Of a DNA stretch of 64,000 bases, positions 44,919-56,397 are shown piece after piece. Each line of letters starts with the position of its first letter. Position 1 is the stretch's first letter. The notes beneath the pieces were generated by a model, which worked only from the letters and a program-made list of their open reading frames with translations, made no database searches and had not been told where the DNA came from. The position numbers were made by a program, and so were the translations under genes. The DNA is from JAJEFO01 sp965214325. GTDB lineage: Bacteria; Pseudomonadota; Alphaproteobacteria; Rhodobacterales; Rhodobacteraceae. The stretch is taken from assembly GCA_965214325.1 (NCBI GenBank), contig CBDCBG010000006.1, forward strand, positions 2,108,001 to 2,172,000, given 5' to 3'.

Positions 44919-46643
44919 CTACAGATCGGCGTAGACGTGCACCTCGCTCCTGGCGCCGGGATGGGTCACGGCGCCGAGCCGCGTCGATCCAACGAGTTGC
45001 GCATATTTCCAGAGAGCGCCACTGGTGTAGATCGTGTCCCGAGGCGTGTAGGTGCGGGCGTCGAGCTCCTCGTCGCTCAGATCCACGCTGAGTTCGCCCC
45101 TGATCGCATCGATGGTGATCATGTCGCCGTCCTGGAGCTTGCCGATCGGCCCCTCTCGCGCGCTCTCCGGGCCGACATGTCCAACGCAGAATCCCCTCGT
45201 TGCACCGGAGAATCGGCCATCCGTGATCAGCGCCACCTTCTTGCCCGCGCCCTGTCCTGACAACGCGGCGGTCGTCGCCAGCATCTCGCGCATTCCAGGA
45301 CCGCTGGCAGGACCTTCGTTGCGGATGACGATGACCTCGCCTTCCTTGTAGGTGCGCGCCTTGACCGCCGCGAAGGCATCCTCCTCGCATTCGAATACCC
45401 GGGCGGGACCAGTGAAGACCTGTTCCTCCTCGCTCATTCCGGCAACCTTCACGATCGCGCCTTCCGGGGCGAGATTGCCCTTCAGCCCCACGACTCCGCC
45501 CGTCTTCGTGATCGGTTTCCCGACGGGATGGATCACGCGGCCGTCGGCCCCGCCTTCGATCCTGTCGAGCGCCTCGCCGATGGTTTCGCCGGACGCGGTG
45601 ATGCAATCTTCGTGGATCAGGCCTGCCTTGCGCAATTCCTTAATCACCACCGGTACGCCACCGACTTCGTACAGGTCCTTGGCCACGAACCGGCCACCCG
45701 GCTTCAGATCGACGAAATAGGGCGTGTCGCGGAAGATCTCGCAGACATCGTCAAGGTCGAAGTCGATTCCGGCCTCGTGGGCAATGGCCGGCAGATGCAG
45801 CCCGGCATTGGTGGAACCTCCCGTGCAGGCAACGATGCGCGCAGCGTTCTCGAGGCTCTTGCGGGTGACGACGTCCCGGGCCCGAATGTTCCTTTCCAGG
45901 AGGTTCATCACGGCGAGGCCGGATGCCGTGGCAAACGCGTCTCGGCTCTCATAGGGTGCGGGTGCGCCCGAGGAATTCAGGAGCGCAAGGCCGATCGCCT
46001 CGGACACGCAGGCCATCGTGTTGGCCGTGAACTGGCCGCCGCAGGCCCCGGCTGACGGGCAGGCGACCCTTTCCAGGGCACGAAGTTCCTCGTCCGAGCT
46101 CTGGCCCGCCTGATGGCGGCCAACCGCCTCGAAGACATCCTGCACCGTCACGTCGCGGCCCTCGAAGCGGCCCGGCATGATCGACCCGCCATAGATGAAG
46201 ACCGAGGGCACGTTGAGCCGCACCATCGCCATCATCATGCCGGGCAGCGACTTGTCGCAGCCGGCCAGCCCGACGAGAGCGTCGTAGCAATGCCCGCGCA
46301 TCGTGAGTTCAACCGTGTCTGCAATGGCCTCGCGAGAGGCAAGCGAGGAACGCATTCCTTCGTGGCCCATTGCGATCCCGTCCGTCACGGTTATGGTCGT
46401 GAACTCACGGGGCGTGCCAAACCCTTCCTTGACTCCGAGCTTCACGGCCTGCGCCTGGCGGTCAAGGGCGATGTTGCAGGGCGCTGCCTCGTTCCAGCAG
46501 GTCGCCACGCCCACGAACGGCTGCGCGATCTCCTCTTCCGAGATTCCCATTGCGTAGTAGTATGACCGGTGCGGCGCGCGGGCCGGACCCTCGGTCACGT
46601 GACGGCTTGGCAGGCTGGACTTGTCGAATCTCTTCTTCAGCAT
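44919..46643 (-). CDS. ilvD: Dihydroxy-acid dehydratase
   Basis: 574 aa. Iron-sulfur cluster Cys residues in ATCWNEAAPCN, GLAGCDKSLPG and CPSAGACGGQFTANTM; the C-terminal block is GRFSGATRGFCVGHVGPE. Third step of branched-chain amino acid synthesis. Monocistronic here, divergent from accD. Confidence 0.97.
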   Translation of the reverse strand: MLKKRFDKSSLPSRHVTEGPARAPHRSYYYAMGISEEEIAQPFVGVATCWNEAAPCNIALDRQAQAVKLGVKEGFGTPREFTTITVTDGIAMGHEGMRSSLASREAIADTVELTMRGHCYDALVGLAGCDKSLPGMMMAMVRLNVPSVFIYGGSIMPGRFEGRDVTVQDVFEAVGRHQAGQSSDEELRALERVACPSAGACGGQFTANTMACVSEAIGLALLNSSGAPAPYESRDAFATASGLAVMNLLERNIRARDVVTRKSLENAARIVACTGGSTNAGLHLPAIAHEAGIDFDLDDVCEIFRDTPYFVDLKPGGRFVAKDLYEVGGVPVVIKELRKAGLIHEDCITASGETIGEALDRIEGGADGRVIHPVGKPITKTGGVVGLKGNLAPEGAIVKVAGMSEEEQVFTGPARVFECEEDAFAAVKARTYKEGEVIVIRNEGPASGPGMREMLATTAALSGQGAGKKVALITDGRFSGATRGFCVGHVGPESAREGPIGKLQDGDMITIDAIRGELSVDLSDEELDARTYTPRDTIYTSGALWKYAQLVGSTRLGAVTHPGARSEVHVYADL

Positions 46644-46768
46644 TTTGGCGCTCCCGGGATTGCAGCGGCTAGAGGCATAAACGCCGCCGAATGGCTCGGC
46701 AAGCGAAGACCTCGTGTTTGCAATTCCCGTCCTTACCGCTTAACTGTTAGCGAAAACCGGGCAGACGC

Positions 46769-47686
46769 ATGAACTGGATATCCAACTACGTCCGACCCAA
46801 GATCAACTCGCTGTTTTCCAGGCGGGAAACTCCCGAGAATCTCTGGTCGAAATGCCCGGAATGCGGAACGATGCTGTTTCACCGGGAACTGACCGAGAAC
46901 CTGGGCGTCTGCACGAGCTGCGATCATCACATGGCGATTTCTGCACGCGATCGGCTGACCGCGCTCTTCGATGACGGCGCGTTCACCGAGGTGAGCGTGC
47001 CATTGCCCGCACCCGACCCGTTGTCGTTCCGCGACCAGAAAAGGTACCCGGATCGCCTCAAGGCCGCCCAGCGAGAGACCGAGGAAAGGGAGGCAATGCT
47101 CGTCGCGGAAGGAATGATCGAGCGAACGCCCATCGTGGCAGCCTGCCAGGACTTCAGCTTCATGGGCGGCTCGATGGGCATGTACGTTGGCAACGCCGTC
47201 ATCGCCGCCGCAAGTCGTGCCGTAGAGTTGAAGCGTCCCCTGATCCTCTTTTCGGCCGCCGGCGGCGCCCGCATGCAGGAAGGGATCCTGTCCCTCATGC
47301 AGATGCCGCGCACCACGGTTGCGGTCGAACTGGTGCGCGACGCCGGCCTTCCCTACATCGTCGTTCTTACGAACCCGACGACCGGCGGCGTCACGGCGTC
47401 ATATGCAATGCTTGGCGACATCCACATTGCGGAGCCAAATGCGCTCATCTGCTTTGCCGGTCCGAGGGTCATCGAGCAGACGATTCGCGAAACGCTTCCC
47501 GAAGGCTTCCAGCGCGCCGAGTACCTCCTTGACCACGGCATGCTTGATCGCGTGACGCATCGCCGCGACATGAAGAGCGAGCTTTCACGCATCACGCGAT
47601 TGCTTCTAGGCATGCCTCCTCCCGTGAAGGGCGACCTGCCCCCTCCGGACCCCGCCAGGCCGGAACCGGCAGCAGCGTCCGGATAG
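46769..47686 (+). CDS. accD: Acetyl-CoA carboxylase carboxyltransferase subunit beta
   Basis: 305 aa. Four-Cys zinc ribbon at Cys29, Cys32, Cys48, Cys51 (KCPECG and GVCTSC). Carboxyltransferase blocks FMGGSMGMYVGNAV, FSAAGGARMQEG and TTGGVTASYAMLGDI. First committed step of fatty-acid synthesis with AccA. folC begins 4 bp after its stop, the usual accD-folC pair. Confidence 0.97.
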   Translation: MNWISNYVRPKINSLFSRRETPENLWSKCPECGTMLFHRELTENLGVCTSCDHHMAISARDRLTALFDDGAFTEVSVPLPAPDPLSFRDQKRYPDRLKAAQRETEEREAMLVAEGMIERTPIVAACQDFSFMGGSMGMYVGNAVIAAASRAVELKRPLILFSAAGGARMQEGILSLMQMPRTTVAVELVRDAGLPYIVVLTNPTTGGVTASYAMLGDIHIAEPNALICFAGPRVIEQTIRETLPEGFQRAEYLLDHGMLDRVTHRRDMKSELSRITRLLLGMPPPVKGDLPPPDPARPEPAAASG

Positions 47687-47690
47687 CGGA

Positions 47691-49004
47691 ATGCGAGCAG
47701 TGCCGGACCTTGGCGGCGAAGCCGCACTGACGCGCTTCACGTCTTCTGATGCCGTGCTCGAAAGGATGCAGCGCCTGCATCCGAAGATCATCGACCTGAC
47801 CCTGGATCGCATGGACCGATGCCTGTCGCTGGTCGGGAATCCGCATGTCAGGCTGCCTCCGGTGATCCATGTCGCCGGCACCAACGGCAAGGGTTCGACC
47901 CAAGCGATGATCCGCGCCGGACTCGAGGCCGAAGGCTTGAAGGTTCACGCCTACACGTCGCCGCATCTTGCCCGCTTCCATGAACGCATCCGGGTGGCTG
48001 GCAAGATCATCTCCGAACCGGACCTGCTGGAGCTCCTCGAAAAGGTCTACCTGGCCAACGGCGGCGAAACGATCACGTATTTCGAAATCACGACCGTGGC
48101 GGCCTTTCTGGCATTCGCGGAAACACCGGCCGACTGGACGTTGCTGGAAGTCGGCCTTGGCGGGCGCCACGATGCCACAAACGTGGTGGACATCCCCGTC
48201 CTGACCATCGTCACCCAGGTTGATCTCGACCATCAGCAGTTTCTGGGCGAGACGATCAAGGAGATTGCGGGTCAGAAGGCCGGCATCATCAAGCGTGGCA
48301 CACCTGTCATCATCGGGCCCCAGCATGAGGACGGGCTCGATGTCATCGAGGCCGAGGCTGCACGCCTTGGCGCACCGACGATTTCCTTTGGACAGCATTG
48401 GCACGTTCGCGAAGAGCATGGCCGAATGGTGTTCGAGGACGAATCCGGACTTCTCGACCTGCCCGTTCCCAATCTTCGAGGGCCGCATCAGATGGCAAAC
48501 GCGGGCATGGCCATCGCGGCGCTCCGGCACCTGGGGCTGGGTGAAGCCGCGGCCAAAGGCGCCGTCACCAACGCGTACTGGCCGGCCAGAATGCAAAGGC
48601 TGAAGACAGGTCCGCTGGTCGAGTCCGCCCCAACGGCGGAACTCTGGCTTGACGGCGGCCATAATCCGGCAGCCGGCGAGGCACTTGCCGAAACGCTCAA
48701 GACCCTGCCGGAGCGGCCAACACACCTTGTCTGCGGAATGCTCGCGACCAAGGACGTGGCGGGCTACATCAGGCCGCTGGCAAGCGTCGCAGCGAGTCTC
48801 CGTGCCGTCGCGATACCGGGCGAGGCCGCCACGCTTCCGGCAGAGGGCACCGCCGCAGCCTCCAAGTCCGTGGGCCTGCCGACAGCCGTCGCCCCGTCCG
48901 TGCAGGATGCGCTTGCCGAGATCGTCCGGTCCGATCCGGCGGCTCGCATACTCATATGTGGCTCGCTCTATCTTGCGGGAACGGTCCTGAGGGAGAACGG
49001 ATAG
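47691..49004 (+). CDS. folC: Folylpolyglutamate/dihydrofolate synthase
   Basis: 437 aa Mur-ligase-like enzyme. ATP site HVAGTNGKGSTQ (about residues 60-71), catalytic region GLGGRHDATNVVD, and LDGGHNPAAGEAL. Adds glutamate to folates. Operon with accD. Confidence 0.95.
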   Translation: MRAVPDLGGEAALTRFTSSDAVLERMQRLHPKIIDLTLDRMDRCLSLVGNPHVRLPPVIHVAGTNGKGSTQAMIRAGLEAEGLKVHAYTSPHLARFHERIRVAGKIISEPDLLELLEKVYLANGGETITYFEITTVAAFLAFAETPADWTLLEVGLGGRHDATNVVDIPVLTIVTQVDLDHQQFLGETIKEIAGQKAGIIKRGTPVIIGPQHEDGLDVIEAEAARLGAPTISFGQHWHVREEHGRMVFEDESGLLDLPVPNLRGPHQMANAGMAIAALRHLGLGEAAAKGAVTNAYWPARMQRLKTGPLVESAPTAELWLDGGHNPAAGEALAETLKTLPERPTHLVCGMLATKDVAGYIRPLASVAASLRAVAIPGEAATLPAEGTAAASKSVGLPTAVAPSVQDALAEIVRSDPAARILICGSLYLAGTVLRENG

Positions 49005-49390
49005 GTTCCTCTGTCGTCACCTCGACCCGGCATGATCAAGCGAACCGTCGGTCCGGGCGCATCCCGAACCGGATGTTCAGGTGGCCACGGCCTGCCACGC
49101 ATTCCAGTGGAGGAAGTCGCCCCGCCGCCGCTTCCTGATGCAGCACTCGATGCAAGGGGGCGTCGTTGGCATCCTCGACGCTCCAGTGACGTCCGGACCG
49201 TCCCGGTTTGCCGAGGACCGTCTGCCCGCAGTGTCCGTGGCCCTGGTGACCGGTGCGGGCGCGGAGACATGATCAAGTGCCCGTGACGGCGCAACGGCGC
49301 GGCACTCAAGATCCAGGGACGGGACGCAACTGGTGCCGCCGCGGGACCGCAGCACCGAACCCGCGCGCCATGTGCGCGAGCAGGTTCGGC
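49005..49390. other. Gene-free stretch between convergent folC and the aminotransferase
   Basis: 386 bp; no protein family, RNA gene or clear terminator hairpin recognised. Confidence 0.45.
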
Positions 49391-50575
49391 CTAGATTCCA
49401 GCGTCAACGATGGCCTGCGCCAACACCGGCACCGTGGCGGAATTCAACCCGGCCACGTTCATCCGGCTGTCTCCCACCATGTAGATTCCATGCCTTTCGC
49501 GGAGCTCCAGAACCTGCTCGGGCGTTGCGCCGATGCGGGAGAACATGCCCCGATGCCGCGTGATGAAATCGAAGCGACCTGAATTCGACCGCATGCGAAG
49601 CTCGCTGGCCAAGTGCTCGCGAATCTCCAGCATTCCGCTGCGCACTTCCTCAAGCTCCGCCCGCCAGTCGGCACGCAGGCCAGGGTCGTCGAGAATCATC
49701 TGGACCACCCGCGCTCCGTGATCCGGCGGAAAGGAGAAGTTCTGCCGGTTCAGGAATGCCAGCGTGGCCTGAACCAGCGGCTTCGAGCCGGCATCGGGAA
49801 CGGTCGCGACCAGGACGCCCGTTCGTTCGCGGTACACTCCGAAATTCTTCGAGCAGCTCGCCGCGAGCAGCATCTCGGGCATTCGCGACGCCAGCAGGCG
49901 CGTGCCGAACGCGTCCTCGTCCAGTCCGTCGCCGAATCCCTGGTAGGCGATGTCGATGAACGGAATGGCGCCTGACCTGGCCAGGAGTTCCGCCAAGGTC
50001 TCCCATTGATCGGCTGCCAGGTTCGCGCCGGTCGGATTGTGGCAGCAACCGTGCAAGAGCACCAGGTCTCCACGCCTGGCGCCCTTCAGATCCTCGATCA
50101 TCCCGTCAAAGTCGACATCGCGCGTGGCGTCGTCGAAATAGCGGTACTCGCGCATCGGGACGCCAAGGTACTCTGCGATCGTCAGGTGGTTCGGCCAGGT
50201 CGGCGAGGAGATCCATGCCGTCGCGGCGCGGTCCGCGTACCGCATCAGTTCCATCCCCTGCCGGATCGCGCCCGTGCCGCCGGGTGCCGCGACAATGGCA
50301 ACACGGTCGGGATCGACGCTGTCCTGCAGCAGGAGATCGCGCATGGCGGCGCAAAAGGCCGGGTCGCCGCCGAGACTCGTATACGCCTTTGTCTCCTGCG
50401 TCCCGACCAAACGGCGCTCCGCCGACTTCACCGCCCGCATGACAGGGGTCACGCCTTCCGCATTCTTGTAGACGCCGACGCCAAGGTCGATCTTGTCGGC
50501 CCGCGGATCGTCGCGGAACGTCTGCATGAGCGCGAGAATCTTGTCGGGCGGCTGCGGGGTCAGGTCGGTCAGCAT
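49391..50575 (-). CDS. Class I aminotransferase (aspartate/aromatic amino acid type)
   Basis: 394 aa fold-type I PLP enzyme. N-terminus KIDLGVGVYKNAEGVTPVM, PLP site HGCCHNPTGANLAADQW, Schiff-base Lys in SCSKNFGVYRERTG, and C-terminal Arg/MNVAGLN block. The sequence branch is AspC/TyrB, so transamination of Asp, Tyr or Phe with 2-oxoglutarate. It is third in a minus-strand run sseA-GNAT-aminotransferase. Confidence 0.93.
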   Translation of the reverse strand: MLTDLTPQPPDKILALMQTFRDDPRADKIDLGVGVYKNAEGVTPVMRAVKSAERRLVGTQETKAYTSLGGDPAFCAAMRDLLLQDSVDPDRVAIVAAPGGTGAIRQGMELMRYADRAATAWISSPTWPNHLTIAEYLGVPMREYRYFDDATRDVDFDGMIEDLKGARRGDLVLLHGCCHNPTGANLAADQWETLAELLARSGAIPFIDIAYQGFGDGLDEDAFGTRLLASRMPEMLLAASCSKNFGVYRERTGVLVATVPDAGSKPLVQATLAFLNRQNFSFPPDHGARVVQMILDDPGLRADWRAELEEVRSGMLEIREHLASELRMRSNSGRFDFITRHRGMFSRIGATPEQVLELRERHGIYMVGDSRMNVAGLNSATVPVLAQAIVDAGI

Positions 50576-50584
50576 GGCATGTCC

Positions 50585-51154
50585 TCAGATTGTAATCCGC
50601 GAGAGGTCCCGGTCACGGGTCAGGCGACGGGTCCGCCTTTCCCTGCGTACCGGAATGAATCCGTGTCTCTGATATAGTGCAAGGGCGCGTGGATGGTCGA
50701 GCGTGCAAGTCTGCACCGTGAGTTTCGTGACGCCCTTGCGCTCCCAGGCCGTAAGGACGGCCGTCTTTAGAAGCCAGCTTCCCAGGCCCTTGCCCACGGA
50801 TTCCGGCACGATCCCGAAATAGGCCAGGTCGCAAACGCCTTCGCCTTTTTCCTCAAGCATGAAAAACCCTTGGGGCCAGCCGCGCTCGAACAGGGTGTAG
50901 AGGGACATCGTGTCCGCAGAAAGCCACTCGCCGATTCGCTCGTGTTCCCAGGCGTGGATGTCCTCCCACGCATAGTCCCGTCCGACCGCATCATAGAGCG
51001 CCAGAAACCACCAGACGGGCGGATCGTCCGACTTCAGAAGCGCGGCCGATGCCGACGCCGGCGGCAGTCTCGGCCATTCATGGTCCGGCCGAGACTCCAT
51101 CTCGAGATGGGTAACCGTGTAGGATATCCTGGCACCGGCCTTCTGGACACTCAT
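50585..51154 (-). CDS. GNAT-family N-acetyltransferase
   Basis: 189 aa from ATG 51154, which overlaps the sseA stop (ATGA). Acetyl-CoA site: AYFGIVPESVGKGLGSWLL (the V-x-x-x-x-G-x-G-x loop), then TCTLDHPRALALYQRHGF. Substrate unknown. Translationally coupled to sseA and 10 bp before the aminotransferase. Confidence 0.88.
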   Translation of the reverse strand: MSVQKAGARISYTVTHLEMESRPDHEWPRLPPASASAALLKSDDPPVWWFLALYDAVGRDYAWEDIHAWEHERIGEWLSADTMSLYTLFERGWPQGFFMLEEKGEGVCDLAYFGIVPESVGKGLGSWLLKTAVLTAWERKGVTKLTVQTCTLDHPRALALYQRHGFIPVRRERRTRRLTRDRDLSRITI

Positions 51155-51999
51155 CCCGTGGCCACTATCAGGTCGCCATACATGCCCCATTCGGCCCAAG
51201 AGCCGTCATAGAGAGCGTGATGCCGATGCCCGATCCGTTCAAGCCCGAGGTTCAGGATCGAGGCCGTCACACCGGATCCGCAGGTGGTGATGACCGGCCT
51301 CGACAAGTCCGCACCTGCGCCCTCGAACACGTCCCTCAGTTCCGAGACGGGCCTCATCGTGCCGTCATCGTTCAGCAGCGTCCGGTAATGAACACAGGTC
51401 GAGCCGGGAATGTGTCCGGAACGCAGACCCTCGCGCGGCTCAGGATCTTCGCCCCGGAACCGTCCGGGCGAGCGGGCATCAAGTATCTCGTGATCTGCCA
51501 GCTTGGATGCCGACGCGACCTGGGTGACGTCTTTCACGAAATGGTTCTGGCGGCTGACCGTGACATGCCTGTCGCGCATGATGGGCGGGGCATCCTCGAC
51601 TTGCCGTCCTTCAGCCGTCCATTTGGGGAACCCGCCGTCCAGAACGGCAATGTCCGACTTGCCCATGAGACGAAACAGCCACCACACGCGCGCCGCGGAA
51701 AACAGCCCCGCACCGTCATAGACAACGACCTGGTGCCCATCCCCGACGCCCATCGCGCGCATCCTGCTGATGAATTTCTCCGGCTGCGGCGCCATGTGCG
51801 GCAGCCCGGACCGGTGATCGCTGATTTCATCGATGTCAAGGAAACGCGCGCCCGGAACATGGGCCAGTTCGTATTCGGCACGAGCATCGCGCTTCATGTC
51901 GGGCAGATACCATGAAGCATCAAGAATCCTGATGTCTGGATCGTCAATATGCCGGGACAGCCAGTCCGTCGAGACAAGGGTTCTGGGGTCGTCATTCAT
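51151..51999 (-). CDS. sseA: 3-mercaptopyruvate sulfurtransferase (rhodanese family)
   Basis: 282 aa with two rhodanese domains. The active-site loop is ITTCGSGVTA (CGSGVTA, Cys about residue 236); the N-terminal domain has VSTDWLSRHIDDPDIRILDASW. CG[S/T]G distinguishes mercaptopyruvate sulfurtransferase from thiosulfate sulfurtransferase. First gene of its minus-strand run. Confidence 0.92.
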   Translation of the reverse strand: MNDDPRTLVSTDWLSRHIDDPDIRILDASWYLPDMKRDARAEYELAHVPGARFLDIDEISDHRSGLPHMAPQPEKFISRMRAMGVGDGHQVVVYDGAGLFSAARVWWLFRLMGKSDIAVLDGGFPKWTAEGRQVEDAPPIMRDRHVTVSRQNHFVKDVTQVASASKLADHEILDARSPGRFRGEDPEPREGLRSGHIPGSTCVHYRTLLNDDGTMRPVSELRDVFEGAGADLSRPVITTCGSGVTASILNLGLERIGHRHHALYDGSWAEWGMYGDLIVATG

Positions 52000-52128
52000 T
52001 GTCTTTGCTCATTCCCGATGCGCGTCCGTGCTAAGCCCTCGCGTTCTTCAAGGCAAGCTCGGACGAGATTGAGGCGCGCGCATTGCATCGCTATGGTGCG
52101 TCGAAACGGGGGGAGGGGCAGCGGGAAC

Positions 52129-53133
52129 GTGACCGTATTGGCGAAGTACCAGCGGCTTGAGACGGAAGGCATCTGGCACCGCAGCCCGGACGAGCAGCGC
52201 CGAGACGTAATCGTGTCCGTCGGAAAGACAACAATCACGATCTCGACCTTGAACGGAACCGCCTTGACGCACTGGTCGCTGCCGGCGATGGAACGCATCA
52301 ATCCGGGCCAGATGCCTGCCCTTTACCGTCCCGAAGGAGATTCCCGCGAGACCCTTGAACTCGCCGAGGACCCCTTTGTCGAGGCGGTCGACAGGGTGCT
52401 CGATTCCGTTCGGCGCCGGCGGTTCCCGGGGGGCTTGCGCCGGCTCGCATCGATCGCCCTCACGGCTGCCGCTCTGGGTGGCGCGGTGTTCTGGCTGCCG
52501 GGCGCGATCACGCGTCACACCGCATCGCTGCTGCCGGACGCAGCGCGCGCGTCCATCGGCATGTCGCTGCTTTCGGAAATGGACCGGATGACAGGTCCGC
52601 CGTGTGACGCGCCATCCGGGGTTCGCTCCCTTGAGCATCTTCGAAACCGGCTGTTCGGCACCGAAGCCTTGCGACTCGCGATCCTGCCTTCCACCCTGCC
52701 CGAAACCGCACACCTGCCGGGCCGAACGATCCTGATTTCGCACAAGCTGCTCAAGAGGATGGAAACGCCTGAGAGTCTGGCGGTGCATGTCCTGGCCGAA
52801 GACGTCCGTCGCAACCACGGAGACCCTGTCGGCCGGCTTCTGGATGTGGCAGGGATCAAGGCCGTGCTTGTACTGCTCACCGAAGGAAAGGTGCCGGATG
52901 ATGCCCTGTCCCGAATGACCGAAAATGTCGTCACGACCGTCCCGTCACCCGTTCCGGAAGACGTCCTGATGGCCCGCATGGCCGCTGCGGGCATTGCAAT
53001 CAGGGCCGACGCCATTCCGGGAGACATCCCTGGCCGACCCACGGCGGCAATCGCAGCTGCGGTCGCTCCGGCGACGCTCCCTGTCCTGAGTGACGGGGAC
53101 TGGATAGCGCTTCAGGGCATTTGCGAGGAATGA
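52129..53133 (+). CDS. Conserved hypothetical protein (alphaproteobacterial type)
   Basis: 334 aa if the GTG at 52129 is used (MTVLAKYQRLETEGIWH, after GGGAGGGGCAG). An ATG at 52093 would add 12 residues. Residues about 1-95 form a soluble beta-rich domain (IVSVGKTTITISTLNGTALTHWSLPA). A single membrane segment lies near residues 105-130 (ALTAAALGGAVFWLPGA). The rest (LPGRTILISHKLLKRMETPESLAVHVLAE) would be outside the membrane and resembles the end of a membrane-anchored peptidase-like region, without a clear HExxH. Function unknown. Confidence 0.7.
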   Translation: MTVLAKYQRLETEGIWHRSPDEQRRDVIVSVGKTTITISTLNGTALTHWSLPAMERINPGQMPALYRPEGDSRETLELAEDPFVEAVDRVLDSVRRRRFPGGLRRLASIALTAAALGGAVFWLPGAITRHTASLLPDAARASIGMSLLSEMDRMTGPPCDAPSGVRSLEHLRNRLFGTEALRLAILPSTLPETAHLPGRTILISHKLLKRMETPESLAVHVLAEDVRRNHGDPVGRLLDVAGIKAVLVLLTEGKVPDDALSRMTENVVTTVPSPVPEDVLMARMAAAGIAIRADAIPGDIPGRPTAAIAAAVAPATLPVLSDGDWIALQGICEE

Positions 53134-53236
53134 ACCTGCTGGTCCGGATGGACGCCGGACCGCGCCCGGCGGCATCCTCGCTGACGGGCGGGTCGGGCGA
53201 TCCTCCGATGCGGCAGCGCGGAATGCGCATGCGCAG

Positions 53237-53869
53237 CTACCGCGTGCCGTACATGCGGTCGCCGGCGTCGCCGAGCCCCGGAACAATGTAGCCCCTTTCG
53301 TTCAACCGCTCGTCCACCGCCGCTGTCACGACAGGCACATCCGGATGCGCGTCCTCCATGCGCTGGACGCCTTCGGGCGCGGCCAACAGGCAAAGGAACC
53401 GGATATCGGCCGCTCCGGCATCCTTGACGAGCGCGATTGCAGCGGCCGAGCTGTTCCCCGTTGCGAGCATGGGATCCACCACGATGACACGCCGCCCCGA
53501 GAGCCCGTCAGGCAGCTTGCAGTAGTACTGAACCGGCTCCAGCGTCTCTTCGTCACGATAGAGCCCCACGAATCCGACCCGTGCCGACGGCATCAGGTCA
53601 AGCATGCCGTCAAGAAGGCCGTTTCCGGCGCGCAGGATCGATACCAAGGCAAGCTTTCGGCCATCAAGAACGGGCGCGTCCATGGATTCCAGCGGTGTCC
53701 GGACCCGACGGGTCGTCGCTGGAAGGTCCCGCGTGACCTCATAGGCCAGGAGCGTGCTGATTTCGCGAAGAAGCTGGCGGAACAGCCCGGTCGGGGTTTC
53801 GACATCCCTCATGAGCGTCAACTTGTGCTGGACGAGCGGATGCTCGACGACGGTCAGGTGCTCTGGCAT
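53237..53869 (-). CDS. upp: Uracil phosphoribosyltransferase
   Basis: 210 aa. PRPP-binding motif VVDPMLATGNSSAAAI, uracil site in the C-terminal GYIVPGLGDAGDRMYGT. Converts uracil plus PRPP to UMP. Last gene of cdd-deoA-deoB-upp on the minus strand. Confidence 0.97.
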   Translation of the reverse strand: MPEHLTVVEHPLVQHKLTLMRDVETPTGLFRQLLREISTLLAYEVTRDLPATTRRVRTPLESMDAPVLDGRKLALVSILRAGNGLLDGMLDLMPSARVGFVGLYRDEETLEPVQYYCKLPDGLSGRRVIVVDPMLATGNSSAAAIALVKDAGAADIRFLCLLAAPEGVQRMEDAHPDVPVVTAAVDERLNERGYIVPGLGDAGDRMYGTR

Positions 53870-53887
53870 GGTGATCCTCTTGCCTGC

Positions 53888-55095
53888 TCAAAGAAAACTT
53901 CGGCCCGGCCCGCTCGCCGGCACGCCAAGATGCGCAGCGATCGAGGCGGCCAGATCGGCGAATCCCACATGCCCGATCGCACGCGGACCAATGCCATGAC
54001 CTGCTACAGGGACACGCTCCCTGGTGTGATCGGTGCCGGGCCAGGTCGGGTCGTTGCCATGATCCGCGGCAAACAGGATCAAGTCGCCTCCCCGAAGCCT
54101 TTCCAGCACGCGCGGCAGCCGGGCATCGAACCGCTCCAGCGCGCGGGCGTAGCCCGGGACATCGCGGCGATGGCCGTAGACCGAGTCGAACTCGACGAAA
54201 TTCGCAAATGTCAGGCTTCCGTCCTCTGCATCGTCGGCCTGGCGGACGAGATGCTCCATCAGTTCGGCATCCGTGCCTCGGGCAACGTCATGGATTCCCT
54301 GCATGGAGAAAATGTCTCCGATCTTTCCTATGGCATGGACCGTGCCGCCCGCCTCCGCAACCCAATCGCAAAGCGTCGGCGCGGGCGGCGGAATCGCGAA
54401 GTCGCGCCGGTTCCGGGTCCTTTCGAACGCACCTCCGGAGCCGACAAAGGGACGTGCGATCACGCGACCCACGCGCATCTCGTGCAGCGACGTCGCCAGT
54501 GCCTCGCAGAGGTCCAACAGGCGATCGAGGCCAAAGCGCTCCTCATGCGCAGCAACCTGGAAAACGCTGTCAACGGACGTGTAGCAGATCGGCCATCCTG
54601 TCCTCATGTGCTCTTCGCCCAGGCGCTCGATGATCTCGGTACCCGCAGCGTGGCAGTTTCCCAGCGTGCCCTCGGCGCCGGCCAGCCGGGCCGCCTGAGT
54701 CATTGTCTCGACCGGAAAGGCCGGAACCTCGTCCGGAAAGCAATGCCAGTCCCAAGGCACCGGCACGCCCGCAAGCTCCCAGTGGCCCGACGGGGTGTCC
54801 TTGCCCCGCGACACTTCGGTCGCGGCCCCCCAAAGACCGGCCGGTTCTGTCGCGAACCCGGGCATGTCCGCGCCCGAGGCCAGCCTGACCGCCTCGCCGA
54901 GCCCGAGAGCCCCGAGATTCGGCATGTTGAGCGGGCCCGTTCGCCCGTCTTCGGCACGGCCGGCCGCGCAGGCTTCCGCAATGTGACCAAGCGTGTTGGC
55001 CCCGGCATCCGGAACCGCCCCGTTGAAATAGCCGTCCGCATCCGGTGCGCCTCCGGCTCCAGCGCCGTCCATCACGATCAGGAATGCGCGTGGCA

Positions 55096-55096
<1 letters not shown>
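53888..55096 (-). CDS. deoB: Phosphopentomutase
   Basis: 402 aa alkaline-phosphatase-like metalloenzyme: FLIVMDGAGAGGAPDA, GKDTPSGHWEL with the phosphorylated Thr, and DLILFAADHGNDPTWPGTDHTRE. Interconverts (deoxy)ribose 1- and 5-phosphate. Its start overlaps the deoA stop by one base. Confidence 0.97.
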
Positions 55097-56397
<1,301 letters not shown>

